In this document: positions 21,616 to 30,146 of the stretch, in pieces
Layout of the letters: each line of letters opens with the position of its first letter
How positions within the stretch are numbered: the first letter of the stretch is position 1
Source: a virus
Direction: 5' to 3' (one strand)
IMG/VR virus record: IMGVR_UViG_3300029952_000097
Coordinates: 1-30,612 of that record
DNA: 30,612 bases
The notes under the pieces: generated by a model
What the model saw: the letters and a program-made list of their open reading frames with translations, nothing else
What the model was told of the DNA's origin: nothing
Database searches by the model: none
Made by a program: the position numbers and the translations under genes

Positions 21616-24596
21616 TATGTCATCCTCCTAACCGCTACGGTTTTGTATTGGCCATTCTTTAGGCCGACAGTGAAGCTCATAGCGTGAAGTTCAAACCCAC
21701 CGCTTGGCTGATTGTTTGGAAAAATATCTTGAATCATTAGTTGCATACTTTCACACTTCTGCTGACAGGGCTTGTACTCAAACTGGTAAACGCCATCTGT
21801 GTACTGCTGAGTTCCGTAAGTCCCATTGGTCCCGTAAACATTATTCTCGCCATAGATTGAGCCGAAGATAACATTTTGTGGAGTGATAGTAACAGTCTCC
21901 CTAGCAGTAGTTTTGAAGTCGAAGAAACTGCTCACTTGGAGCACATGATTTCCCACGAACTTGCCGAGCAGAAGCACTGAGTAAACTCTTTGGAAGCCTT
22001 GAATACCTGCAAAGGAAAACCATCCAGTTTGAACAGTTGTATTGATAGGATAATTATTATCAGAGAAGCTGTTTTGGTCTTCCACTCTCGTAACACCATT
22101 GGTGCCTAAGATAGTGAAGTTGCCGTCCCAGATCTTGCACGAGTCAGCTTGTTGATTCGTGAATGTGTACCACTTCTCAAAGAACCAATCGTAGACAAGA
22201 GTCGTTCCTTCCAGAGTCGTAAATCTCGCTTGATTTTCATCGCCGACAACGACCGACCCCGTGAATGTGTAGTTGTTGAAAGCTTCTACCGGAGCTCCAA
22301 TATACTCGAATGCCAGCCCTCGATTTAGAAGATAGATTCCCTTGTTGGACAAGAACATAAGTCCATTAGGAATCTTGGCGATAGCTCGCGGCTCTGTGCA
22401 ACCAATTTCACCACTGATGATTTGAGGGAGACTGAATGTTCCATTTCCACCAGTGTTATCTGGACCAATTCCTGCGATGGCATACACAGCTTTGTTCTTG
22501 AAGATGATGAGTTTGTCGTCGAGGTCTGACAACGCCGAGATTGGGCCGCCAACTTCATTTACGAGAATATTTCCCGTTGGAGTAAATGATACTCCATCTC
22601 CAGTGATGAACTCGTTAGAATAATAAAGGGTATTTACATCCTCAGCCCCTGCGAGCCAAAGTCTATTCTGAAAAGCGTGAGACAGAGTCGATGCTGGCGG
22701 AGGGAAGTAAGGCAATGCGCCGCCAGTCGTATAGAGAAGTTCGTTGGAAGTTATAGTACTGTCAGCAGCGTTGTCAGTGTAAGTTATCGTGTTCGCTAAC
22801 GGATTATTATATAAAGGACTCGATAAGTTTGTAAGTCTGTAAAATATTGTTCCAGCCGCAACTGTGCGATAGATAACTGCTAGTGCATTTGTTCTGCCGT
22901 ATAGCGCTTGTTTTAATGTAATTCTCAAAGTTGGAATCGTGAGAGTATAGTTATTACTACTTAATGTAACAGACAAAATAGGACTTGGCCCACTCTGGTG
23001 AAGTTGTCCTGCTTGGTCTATCCATTGCCAAACCACGATATATTGATAAGCACCCGTGAGTGCACCTGAACCTGTTGCCCCCGTCGGTAATTCTGGATTC
23101 AAAAAGAATCCTAATTCTGTTGTACTCAACCCATCATAAGCCTGAACAACTCCGCCGTTGATGTGCAAGTTCTGTCCCAGCTGCTCAGCTTCAATGTCGC
23201 TTGTGAGGTTAAAGTTGAAGTTATATTTATAAACTCCAAGTAAAAAAGTAAGTGTTGTTCCCGCGATTACTTTTACTCTTCGTGACGCAGGGAATTCTAC
23301 TAGTCCATTCGAACTTACGCTGGCCCTGCAAAGACTGTTCGTTTTAGCGAGAATACCTGCGCCTAATGTGTAACTAAACTTCGCCACAATAAAGGCATCG
23401 CTAATTCTGATGATAAAGTTTGTTGCTTGTATATTGGTGTCATAGTTAACAGCTACATAATATTCGCCTTGAGCGTAAAATATCTTAGATAACAACCCAG
23501 CACTTAAGAGAAGATTTGCTGCCGTTCCTGGGGTATTGTCACTGATGGTCAAACTATTTGTTTTGATGAAATAGTTAATATTAGGAGTTCCTGGAAGCTC
23601 ATAAAGTGCTACTATTATTCCGCCATTATCAACCAAAGTTATTTGCGAGGGAGTCGTAGCTAATCCGCTGTCTAGTGTAGTTTCTGTTAAATATGTAGTT
23701 AAGTTTGTGTTGTATGCTGAATGCTTTACTGTTGAAGCGCTAGCAGAATAAGCACAGTAAATATGATTGTATTCATTCTCGCCAAAGTCTGAGCAAATCG
23801 CTAGACAGTCAACTACAGTAATACCCGAAAAAGTCGTGGGTTGAGGCGTCCCCGTGAGTAAAGAACCAACCGTATTGTCTTGATTTAAATATCCTAGCAC
23901 TAAGTTATTACCAGCATTCCCGTAAGCAAACATCATTCTGCTGCTGAACTGGATAACGTCGTAAATGCCGTTAATACTGCTAGAGATAGTTGTCTCTGTG
24001 CTGAAACTAGACGGGTTTTCTGTATCAAATCTTCTTGACACGATAGAAGTGCCATTCTTAATCGCGAAGACGAATATGAAGGTTCCGCATGCGACGACCC
24101 TAGGTCTTGTATATGATGAACTTAGTTGTTGTTCCACGAGAATAATATTCCCAGAAGCAGCATCAAGAGCAGTGACATATACGCCGCCACGTGAATCTTC
24201 CCATGCATATAACTCAATTCCATTAGTCGTGTCCCTGTCCGGTATTGTCTGGTTATAAGAGTTTGCTATCACAGGTGTGGCAACGACTCGGTTCGTGTAA
24301 AGTTCGTTGACAACTATCCATTCATCATTGGGCTGACTATAGGAATAGAGAAGCGCTCCGTCGTGCATCAGAAGTTCATTATTGTAAGTAAATAACGTTT
24401 TTCCCTGTGTGATCTGAGCTGTCTGATTCAAGATATTTGTTGATAAACTATCTAATCCAAAACGCTTTTGAATACTTCCCGTCTTTTGCTGAAAGCAATT
24501 CTGCAGACTCAAGAATGAAGTTGTCAAGAATGGGCTTGTCTTTGTGTCTACTCCTTTATCGAAAGGAGCCGGAATAACTTGCTTTTGCAAAGCCAT
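21615..24596 (-). CDS. Tail nozzle / stabilisation protein, 993 aa
   Basis: The N-terminus PAPFDKGVDTKTSPFLTTSF followed by LSLQNCFQQKTGSIQKRFGL is the hallmark of podovirus tail tubular B/nozzle or P22 gp10-like proteins (F-x-x-GVDTKT then K-x-GxxxKR-G). The body is a beta-propeller of short strands with Asn/Ser/Thr loops, and a C-terminal domain includes EYKPCQQKCESMQLMIQDI. It forms the tip of the short tail. The stop overlaps the next gene's start by one base. Confidence 0.82.
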   Translation of the reverse strand: MALQKQVIPAPFDKGVDTKTSPFLTTSFLSLQNCFQQKTGSIQKRFGLDSLSTNILNQTAQITQGKTLFTYNNELLMHDGALLYSYSQPNDEWIVVNELYTNRVVATPVIANSYNQTIPDRDTTNGIELYAWEDSRGGVYVTALDAASGNIILVEQQLSSSYTRPRVVACGTFIFVFAIKNGTSIVSRRFDTENPSSFSTETTISSSINGIYDVIQFSSRMMFAYGNAGNNLVLGYLNQDNTVGSLLTGTPQPTTFSGITVVDCLAICSDFGENEYNHIYCAYSASASTVKHSAYNTNLTTYLTETTLDSGLATTPSQITLVDNGGIIVALYELPGTPNINYFIKTNSLTISDNTPGTAANLLLSAGLLSKIFYAQGEYYVAVNYDTNIQATNFIIRISDAFIVAKFSYTLGAGILAKTNSLCRASVSSNGLVEFPASRRVKVIAGTTLTFLLGVYKYNFNFNLTSDIEAEQLGQNLHINGGVVQAYDGLSTTELGFFLNPELPTGATGSGALTGAYQYIVVWQWIDQAGQLHQSGPSPILSVTLSSNNYTLTIPTLRITLKQALYGRTNALAVIYRTVAAGTIFYRLTNLSSPLYNNPLANTITYTDNAADSTITSNELLYTTGGALPYFPPPASTLSHAFQNRLWLAGAEDVNTLYYSNEFITGDGVSFTPTGNILVNEVGGPISALSDLDDKLIIFKNKAVYAIAGIGPDNTGGNGTFSLPQIISGEIGCTEPRAIAKIPNGLMFLSNKGIYLLNRGLAFEYIGAPVEAFNNYTFTGSVVVGDENQARFTTLEGTTLVYDWFFEKWYTFTNQQADSCKIWDGNFTILGTNGVTRVEDQNSFSDNNYPINTTVQTGWFSFAGIQGFQRVYSVLLLGKFVGNHVLQVSSFFDFKTTARETVTITPQNVIFGSIYGENNVYGTNGTYGTQQYTDGVYQFEYKPCQQKCESMQLMIQDIFPNNQPSGGFELHAMSFTVGLKNGQYKTVAVRRMT

Positions 24597-24607
24597 TTGC
24601 TAGCTCC

Positions 24608-25807
24608 TTAGTAGTAAGTGACAACGATTTGATAATTGCACGATGTAGACGGGAAATAGTTTTGAAGTCGCACGGTGGTCGCCGTCGGAGAATAAGCATT
24701 CACCGTGTTCGCAGGAATGGACGTTACGTTCGCTGGATATATGAAATAAGAGTTTCCGCTGCCGCCTGGAGTGTAGATTCCATTTATACCCAAAACTGTT
24801 GTCGCCCCAGAAACCGTGATTGTCGCGTTGCCATTGCCGCCGATCGAACCACTGTAGTAGGCATTCTTCAACAGCGCAGATCCTTGAGTTGAATAGATGC
24901 CGCCGAGAGGATTGATATACCCCGACGTAGTGGTGTTCCCGCCGACTGTTACCGTGGTGAGACTGGCCGTTCCTGAGACGGCTAGACCGCCTGCAGTACT
25001 GAGTGATCCGCCGCTTATCTGTCCCGTCACTCCCAAAGTACCAGAGATGGTTTCGTTGCCCACGAGAGCAATCGTGCTACTCGCGGCAGTCAGAGTCGTG
25101 ACTGTCAAGCCGACAGCGTTGATGTTACCTGAGCTGTCACGAGTCACGACCGTGCTTGGAGTGTTGGCAGAAGTATAAGGAGTGAAGCTCGCATTGCCTG
25201 AAGTGTCGAAAGTCATGACGCTCGCCGAGGCCGCCACTGCTGCAGGCAAAGTGATCGTGTAGGAACTCACAGTCGCTGGAGCTCCGAGCGTAACAAATTG
25301 TGGGCTAGCACTCGGATATCCAAATGCAACGCTATTAACTGATAGTGACGCAGGGGTATTTGGGCTTTGAGTAAACGCAAAATTCTTCGTTACATTGCTG
25401 TAAGTGACTGCTGCTGGGTTCAAGCCCCCAAAGTCCCCACCGATTGTTCCTAATGAAGCAATATTTAGTCCTGCTCCACTAGTGATCTGCACCGGTGTTC
25501 CGGAGGAGTTGTTAATGGTAAAGTTACCATTAACAAAGTAACCACAGTTTATGTCTGTAGGTAGCGCTAGAAATGCTGTTTGGTTCTGTCCCTGCCAAGA
25601 ACGGATGGAAGTCACGTTGTTGAAGTTGAAGGATAAGTCAGAGTTTATATTCAACCCTGCTGGCGTAACCTGAGCACCTTTGCCAACAGAATGGTCGTGA
25701 GCATCAATAATTGACCAGTCCCCGTTGATGTTATTAGACCATATTGGGTCTTGGGTTATTCCTACTACATTCAGTGTCAAACCCATGTTTGTTGTGGTGT
25801 TAGCCAT
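24608..25807 (-). CDS. Tail fibre-like protein, 399 aa
   Basis: The N-terminal module WSNNINGDWSIIDAHDHSVG followed by KGAQVTPAGLNINSDLSF is a recurring phage fibre/appendage attachment sequence. The shaft has repeats of the T-x-SGTLGVTGQISGG type (residues about 245-300), typical of trimeric beta-helical fibres. The end NYQIVVTYY is a compact beta tip. It is translated between the adaptor genes and the nozzle, so it may be the main tail fibre. Confidence 0.7.
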   Translation of the reverse strand: MANTTTNMGLTLNVVGITQDPIWSNNINGDWSIIDAHDHSVGKGAQVTPAGLNINSDLSFNFNNVTSIRSWQGQNQTAFLALPTDINCGYFVNGNFTINNSSGTPVQITSGAGLNIASLGTIGGDFGGLNPAAVTYSNVTKNFAFTQSPNTPASLSVNSVAFGYPSASPQFVTLGAPATVSSYTITLPAAVAASASVMTFDTSGNASFTPYTSANTPSTVVTRDSSGNINAVGLTVTTLTAASSTIALVGNETISGTLGVTGQISGGSLSTAGGLAVSGTASLTTVTVGGNTTTSGYINPLGGIYSTQGSALLKNAYYSGSIGGNGNATITVSGATTVLGINGIYTPGGSGNSYFIYPANVTSIPANTVNAYSPTATTVRLQNYFPSTSCNYQIVVTYY

Positions 25808-25817
25808 GATTTATTCC

Positions 25818-26144
25818 TCAAAAAAAGACGATGTTTACTGTCGCGTTTGCTGTAGATTTTAACACAATAATTGTATTTGGATTAGGACTTGCTGTTGAGG
25901 ATGTGTAAATATCCACTGCAACGTTCTTAGAAACAACAAAATAGCCTTTAGGAACTCTATTTAACCCATGATTTACATAATTATCAACACCAGTTGTAAG
26001 CGTAATTCCCTGGTTGTTTACACCATTTTGCAGAACAGCATTTAGCAAAAAACTACTCTGCAAACTGTTAAACACATTTGCTACGTTGTCTTGGAAACGC
26101 TGAATAATGTCATCTATGATTTGAATCTTTTTAAAAGGTATCAT
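25818..26144 (-). CDS. Small beta-rich tail-associated protein, 108 aa
   Basis: ATG 26144 (MIPFKKIQIIDDI) follows the previous stop by one base, which favours coupling over an upstream in-frame start. Helical residues 1-45 lead to a beta domain NQGITLTTGVDNYVNHGLNR with PKGYFVVSKN, ending TVNIVFF. This arrangement is often found in short podovirus tail proteins next to the fibre. Function unproven. Confidence 0.55.
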   Translation of the reverse strand: MIPFKKIQIIDDIIQRFQDNVANVFNSLQSSFLLNAVLQNGVNNQGITLTTGVDNYVNHGLNRVPKGYFVVSKNVAVDIYTSSTASPNPNTIIVLKSTANATVNIVFF

Positions 26145-26145
26145 T

Positions 26146-26838
26146 TTACGACCTGAATAATGGGTTGTACATAGAAACACCGTTTATCGTGGTCATGTCT
26201 GTAACTCTGAGCGGGAAGCTATCATCCTGAGTAGCGCAAGCCTGTAGAATATTTTCAATCATCAATTGTTTGTCGGTTAAAAGATTAGACGTATCTGACT
26301 CTTCTTTTTGCAAACATTTAATAGCTGAGTCGATAACTAAATAATCTACGATTGTAGAAGGTGTGAGGACAAGAGTTTGTGTGGTCGAGGTGATAGGAGT
26401 CGGGTCAGGAATATACCACACAGTAAATGTTGCAGTTGTTAAAGGAACTGGAGTAAAAATGATATTCTCCGCACTTATTCTATAACGCCATGGAGTATTG
26501 TTCCATGCTACCGAGAAAACGTTTTTGTTAATGTTACGTTGATTCCGGTTGATAGGGGATAGAGTGATGGAAATATCTGACGAGGTATTAAGGTCTATAC
26601 CGCACAGTTTATAAAAATCAGTGGGCAATGGATAAGTATCCTGAGCACCATTCACTGTGTAAGTCTGTGTGGTTTCAAAAAAGTTAGAGTTTTGTTGAAC
26701 AATTCTGATGTACATATCTCTGTAAGATTTATCCAGATAACGAGTAATCTCGGCATCTGTAACAAACTGGCTGCTATTCTGGTCTGATAAGTCTCTGACA
26801 TCTTGTATCAAGTCTGAAACTACGACGGTCATACTCAT
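26146..26838 (-). CDS. Head-tail adaptor protein, 230 aa
   Basis: The N-terminal VSDLIQDVRDLSDQNSSQFV with TDAEITRYLDKSYRDMYIRI, then YPLPTDFYKLCGIDL, matches the layout of podovirus adaptors (P22 gp4 / tail tubular A type), where two helices are followed by an LP-x-DFY segment. The C-terminal half is beta-rich (VWYIPDPTPI) and then helical. It would sit below the portal. Its leader contains a tandem palindromic repeat (26857-26892). GGAG precedes the ATG. Confidence 0.72.
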   Translation of the reverse strand: MSMTVVVSDLIQDVRDLSDQNSSQFVTDAEITRYLDKSYRDMYIRIVQQNSNFFETTQTYTVNGAQDTYPLPTDFYKLCGIDLNTSSDISITLSPINRNQRNINKNVFSVAWNNTPWRYRISAENIIFTPVPLTTATFTVWYIPDPTPITSTTQTLVLTPSTIVDYLVIDSAIKCLQKEESDTSNLLTDKQLMIENILQACATQDDSFPLRVTDMTTINGVSMYNPLFRS

Positions 26839-26856
26839 AGGAACTCCGGTTAACTA

Positions 26857-26892
26857 GGGGTAACTAAAGTTAGTTGGGGGTAACTAAAGTTA
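26857..26892. repeat. Two 16-bp direct repeats containing a palindrome
   Basis: GGGGTAACTAAAGTTA occurs at 26857-26872 and 26877-26892, period 20. Each copy contains the dyad TAACT-AA-AGTTA. GGGGTAA of the second copy can also pair with TTACCCC just beyond it. The element fills the 56-base gap before the adaptor gene. It could be an operator, an attenuator or an RNA processing site. Confidence 0.6.
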
Positions 26893-26894
26893 CT

Positions 26895-27236
26895 TTACCC
26901 CTTTTCGAACGGACTTACACCAAGCTCAATATTTCTATCGTCTTGTTTCTCAGAGTCAGTCTCTTGCTCGTGTTCCATGTACTTCTTGGCTAACACATGT
27001 CCAGCTGCAAAAGCTTTCGCCATGCCGTGAATATCGCCGCCGTGAAAGGCTTCATGAAAGTTGTGCATAGCTTCGTGCATTCCGTCGCGGTGCATTGCTG
27101 CCTCGTCGTCTTCGTGCTCTTCGCCAATCTTGGCCCTAGGAGAAATATTTTCCTCATTGGGAACTCTCTTCATATATTTGCTGTAGATGTTGGAAGCTAA
27201 ACTAGCTCCGCCATCTTTTTTTCCGCCTAGCATCAT
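26895..27236 (-). CDS. Met/His-rich small late protein, 113 aa
   Basis: Residues 45-90 are rich in H, M, E and A (AMHRDGMHEAMHNFHEAFHG), followed by AFAAGHVLAKKYMEHEQETD. The protein is helical and acidic. The many His/Met residues might bind metal. It lies between the capsid-associated protein and the adaptor, where head-completion or small structural proteins occur. The family is not firmly recognised. Confidence 0.5.
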   Translation of the reverse strand: MMLGGKKDGGASLASNIYSKYMKRVPNEENISPRAKIGEEHEDDEAAMHRDGMHEAMHNFHEAFHGGDIHGMAKAFAAGHVLAKKYMEHEQETDSEKQDDRNIELGVSPFEKG

Positions 27237-27248
27237 ATCGATCCCCTT

Positions 27249-27632
27249 TTATAGAAATGTGTTCTTTAGAAGGATAACGAATGTGATGCCAAGTCCAGAC
27301 GGTGGATCAGTAACTACGCCAGAACCGTTTACAAAAGTAAATGTCACTGTGGGAGTCGCATTATTCACGTTAGAAGTCACGCCGTAGCTTAGAGATGTAA
27401 GACCAGACAATCCCGTTACGGTTGTGTAATCCATTTGCGTGGTTAACAAAGCATAATATCTATCGGATAGAGTTAGTGTGAATACTCCTGTAGAAGTATG
27501 CACTAAACTGCTTAAACCTTTTCCAGCCAAGTTGGTTGGCGCGCTAGAACCATTTAGGGTAGCTGTCCCGTCTAATATAACTACGTTTCTATCTAAAGAG
27601 CTCGTAAACTGCTGAAAATACCTTGATGCCAT
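27249..27632 (-). CDS. Putative head protein (decoration or completion), 127 aa
   Basis: It starts MASRYFQQFTSSLDRNVVIL and continues with a beta-rich region LTLSDRYYALLTTQMDYTTV and ending GLGITFVILLKNTFL. The MASR-Y-x-QF opening and a middle SLVHTSTGVFTLTL strand pair recall a common small phage structural protein found just after the capsid gene. AGGAGA precedes the ATG, after a strong hairpin. Exact role unknown. Confidence 0.55.
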   Translation of the reverse strand: MASRYFQQFTSSLDRNVVILDGTATLNGSSAPTNLAGKGLSSLVHTSTGVFTLTLSDRYYALLTTQMDYTTVTGLSGLTSLSYGVTSNVNNATPTVTFTFVNGSGVVTDPPSGLGITFVILLKNTFL

Positions 27633-27645
27633 TGCACTTCTCCTA

Positions 27646-27667
27646 TCGCTCCAGCTATCTGGAGCGA
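27646..27667 (-). promoter_or_regulatory. Strong stem-loop between the capsid gene and its downstream gene
   Basis: TCGCTCCAG (27646-27654) pairs exactly with CTGGAGCGA (27659-27667) across a four-base loop. No U tract follows on either strand, so it is not a classic terminator. It may protect the 3' end of capsid mRNA, mark an RNase cleavage site or reduce read-through. The ribosome site of the next gene follows immediately. Confidence 0.5.
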
Positions 27668-27687
27668 CTACAAGTTACGTTAAGTTA

Positions 27688-29132
27688 TTAGTATGGGAAG
27701 CTAGGGAATTGAATAACGCCGTTGAAACCAGGTGCGTAACAAGCGAGGTTAGAGTATGAATAGCAACGGAATTGCAAGCTGTCGTTTGTTGCAGAACGAA
27801 GAACGTCTAGTCCGTCGCCTTTGAACAAGTTAACTGCTTTTCCTAAGGAAGCCATTTCCCAAGTTCTCATTTCCAAAGCATATCCGTAGTTGTCAGGACA
27901 GTTTTGGTCAGCAAGAACGGTTACGCGTCCACCCGGGTAGTGAATTTGTACGCCTTCAAAACCAACATCAATGTCACCTGCCTTAACATTTACGTATTGA
28001 ACTTTAGAGCCCAAGGAAATGATAAGGTTTTGATAGATTAAGGAGTTAACGAAGAAGTAGTCAGGACGTCCGCCTTCTCTGTAAACATAACGAAGTAATT
28101 GTTGCATACCTTCTTCAAGGGATAGTGAGCTTCCGTCGAAGTATTGTCCGCCTAAACGTGTAGTATCTGTGTTACGTGTTACTTGGAAGAATGGAGCTGC
28201 AAGAACAGTGTTACGGTTAGCGAATGGAATCCATGCGTCTAATCCAGAAAGAGTCCCTTGAAGACCATCACCGCGTGGGAATAAATAGTAAGATGTAGCC
28301 ATTCCAGGAATAGCTTGGCTTAAAGTGATGATTCCGTTAATACGGTCGATCGCCGTAATTACACCTTGTTGTCCAGTAGTAGTCAAAGTAATTGGGTTAG
28401 TTAAGGTAGCGTTCGCTTCCAAAGCCATTCCGACTTCAAAGTTTACGGATTGTTCTGGGTCAGCAAGAGTTAATGTTGTGCCTGTTCCAGAAGTAGAGGA
28501 TATTTGTCCAATCCAACCAGTACCGTTTCTGTACAACTGAGTTGCAAGAGAACGAGCTAAGGAGTTAAGAGCTCCGTCTACTTCAAGCTTAAGTGCACGC
28601 ATAAATGCGCCGCTATCATTTTGAGAAGCAAGGATTGTTTCGTTAGCAACTTCACCAACAGAGTAGTTAGGTGAGCGAGTAAGAAAGAATGCTTGTAGTA
28701 AAGATGTACTACCAATAGACAAAGCTGTTCCAAATTGAGCAGAACGGTTTTGAGGGTTACCATAGATCAAAGGAATTTTACGAGCATCGCCAGTAAAGCC
28801 TTCGAACTTGGGAACCATAGCTAGGAACGGGTTATTTTTGTACAGAGTTGTTACTACTAGACTTTAACATCTAGCGGGGATACCACTTCGGATTTCCCTC
28901 TCCCGTTTCGCTTAGTTATAGCGGGAGTTCAGACTATCGCATCACCTTTCGGTGCCCTCTCACTTAGTCGTTCACGGTGCTTTCGCTTCCGCCCTGTCAC
29001 CCGCTGCCGGGCTTCCAAGTCAATCAGAGTGGGTTTAAACTCGTCTACAAGTTAAACGAGGTTACGGATTTCTTTATCTGTATACAGGGTTTTCAGCGCT
29101 GGAATAAACGCTTGATTGTCTAAAATTGACAT
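27688..29132 (-). CDS. Major capsid protein, split by a group I intron (exons 29132-29055 and 28842-27688)
   Basis: Joined, the two exons encode 410 aa. Exon 1 starts at ATG 29132 behind AAGGAAA and gives 26 residues ending YTDKEIRNLV. Exon 2 begins YKNNPFLAMVPKFEGF. Many podovirus capsid proteins have this N-arm motif (V-YKNNP-LA-x-x-PK). The body has DYFFVNSLIYQNLI, VQIHYPGGRVTVLADQNCP and a CYAPGFNGVIQFPSFPY end, in line with an HK97-type capsid. Exon 2 alone starts in mid-motif with no ribosome site at its first ATG (28818). Exon 1 read on into the intron meets UAA at once. Splicing must therefore occur for capsid production. The hairpin at 29135-29220 may control initiation. Confidence 0.9.
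28843..29054 (-). ncRNA. Group I self-splicing intron, 212 nt, ORF-less
   Basis: P1: exon end CTCGTT (29060-29055) pairs with GACGAG (29045-29040), giving the required U.G pair at the splice site. P10: TTGTA (29050-29046) pairs with exon 2 TACAA (28842-28838). P7: GACTA (28969-28965) pairs with TAGTC (28936-28932) in contexts ACGACTAAG and GATAGTCTGAAC, close to conserved group I R and S elements. P3: CCCACTC (29033-29027) with GAGAGGG (28961-28955), one mismatch. P8: CACC-GAAA-GGTG. P9: CTCCCG with CGGGAG, plus two more 3' hairpins. The last intron base is G (28843). It has no homing endonuclease ORF, and its length is not a multiple of three. Confidence 0.88.
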
Positions 29133-29134
29133 TT

Positions 29135-29220
29135 GTCAGTTTCCTTATGGGTAAATAAATTTTTAATTCAAAACTTTATTTTGCCGTGTTCTCATTGAAC
29201 ATTAGCGCCCGGAAACTGAC
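29135..29220 (-). promoter_or_regulatory. Inverted repeat covering the capsid ribosome binding site
   Basis: GTCAGTTTCC (29135-29144) and GGAAACTGAC (29211-29220) are exact 10-bp inverted copies. In the leftward mRNA the second-transcribed arm contains GGAAA of the capsid Shine-Dalgarno and ends three bases before the ATG. Pairing would hide the ribosome site. The 66-base loop is A+T-rich. Regulation is inferred. Confidence 0.5.
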
Positions 29221-29252
29221 TTATGGGCAGATGTAACTTTAGCTGCGTAACC

Positions 29253-30146
29253 TTATCTTCCGCGTGCTTTATCCAGCATCTCTATTGCTCTTTGAAATCT
29301 TTGTTCAGGAGATAGAGAACTTTCATCAGCACGGTGTGGAACTTCAGGTTTTAGATTGTTTGATAAACTCGTAGGACGCTGTGACTGGTAGACGGGTTCT
29401 CTTAAGAATTCGAGAGGTGCCTGCTGACGGTCAACAACTTCACTTGGATTTATCAAGCCTTTAATCTTCTTTAGGCTAGCGTACTTGGTTTTAAATTCGC
29501 TTTCAAGCTCGTCTTCGACAAGTTGTGCCGCTTCCTTGAAGTCAAGAATCTTCTGAGTGTTGTTGTAATGCGTTTCGATGATCTCATAGACGGTATCCAC
29601 GTGATCAGGATTTGCCGCCAGGAACTCGAAATCATCTTTATTCGCTTCAACAAAATCATTAATGGTTTTCTTGTAAGTGGAAACTTGCGCCTCGTGATTT
29701 GCTCTCTCACGCTCAATCTCCTGCTGCTTCGCCATCTCCTCTTTGTCCATCTGAGACTTTTTCATCTCTTCGATTTGACTCTTGAGAGAAGAGATTGGAT
29801 CTTCAGGGGCAGCTTCTCCTCCTTCGAGCTGAAACCTTGCGATGTCTTCGAAGGTGAGACCTAAGCTCTGCAAAAATTTAATAGGGTTCTGTTTTGCCGT
29901 CTCTTTGTTCGTCTTGTACTCGTTGGCTAGAGCAAGGTCCGCGTCTAAAGCCTTTTTTTGCTCTAAGATTGCGCTTTCCTTCTTCGCTACGCGAGCCATT
30001 CGGTAAGCTAGGTCTGGGAGCTTATATTTCGACTTTCCTGAGGCCTCACCCTGTCCAGAAGGCTGACTATCAGGCGCTTCCGTTTGCGGGGCTTCTCCGC
30101 CAATTACAGCAGGCATTGATCCGGTTGACGTGTTTAAAAATTCCAT
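29253..30146 (-). CDS. Scaffold protein, 297 aa
   Basis: ATG 30146 (MEFLNTSTGSMP) follows TGGAG, so the longer open frame to 30206 is not used. The protein is highly charged and helical. A Pro/Ser/Gln N-terminus is followed by coiled coil (KSQMDKEEMAKQQEIERERA), and the C-terminal helix ends SPEQRFQRAIEMLDKARGR. Position directly before the capsid gene and composition are typical of procapsid scaffolds, which guide capsid assembly and then leave. It overlaps the upstream gene by 13 bases. Confidence 0.75.
   Translation of the reverse strand: MEFLNTSTGSMPAVIGGEAPQTEAPDSQPSGQGEASGKSKYKLPDLAYRMARVAKKESAILEQKKALDADLALANEYKTNKETAKQNPIKFLQSLGLTFEDIARFQLEGGEAAPEDPISSLKSQIEEMKKSQMDKEEMAKQQEIERERANHEAQVSTYKKTINDFVEANKDDFEFLAANPDHVDTVYEIIETHYNNTQKILDFKEAAQLVEDELESEFKTKYASLKKIKGLINPSEVVDRQQAPLEFLREPVYQSQRPTSLSNNLKPEVPHRADESSLSPEQRFQRAIEMLDKARGR

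Noticed and set aside
28843-29054. Group II intron, riboswitch or IS remnant
   Set aside because: No GUGYG start, domain V hairpin, transposase or terminal repeats. The R/S-like P7 elements and the U.G splice pair fit group I.
28819-29132. Capsid gene as a frameshifted pseudogene or with a non-coding leader
   Set aside because: The insert has P1, P10, P7, P3, P8 and P9 pairings and clean splice ends that restore the conserved N-arm. A random disruption would not show these.
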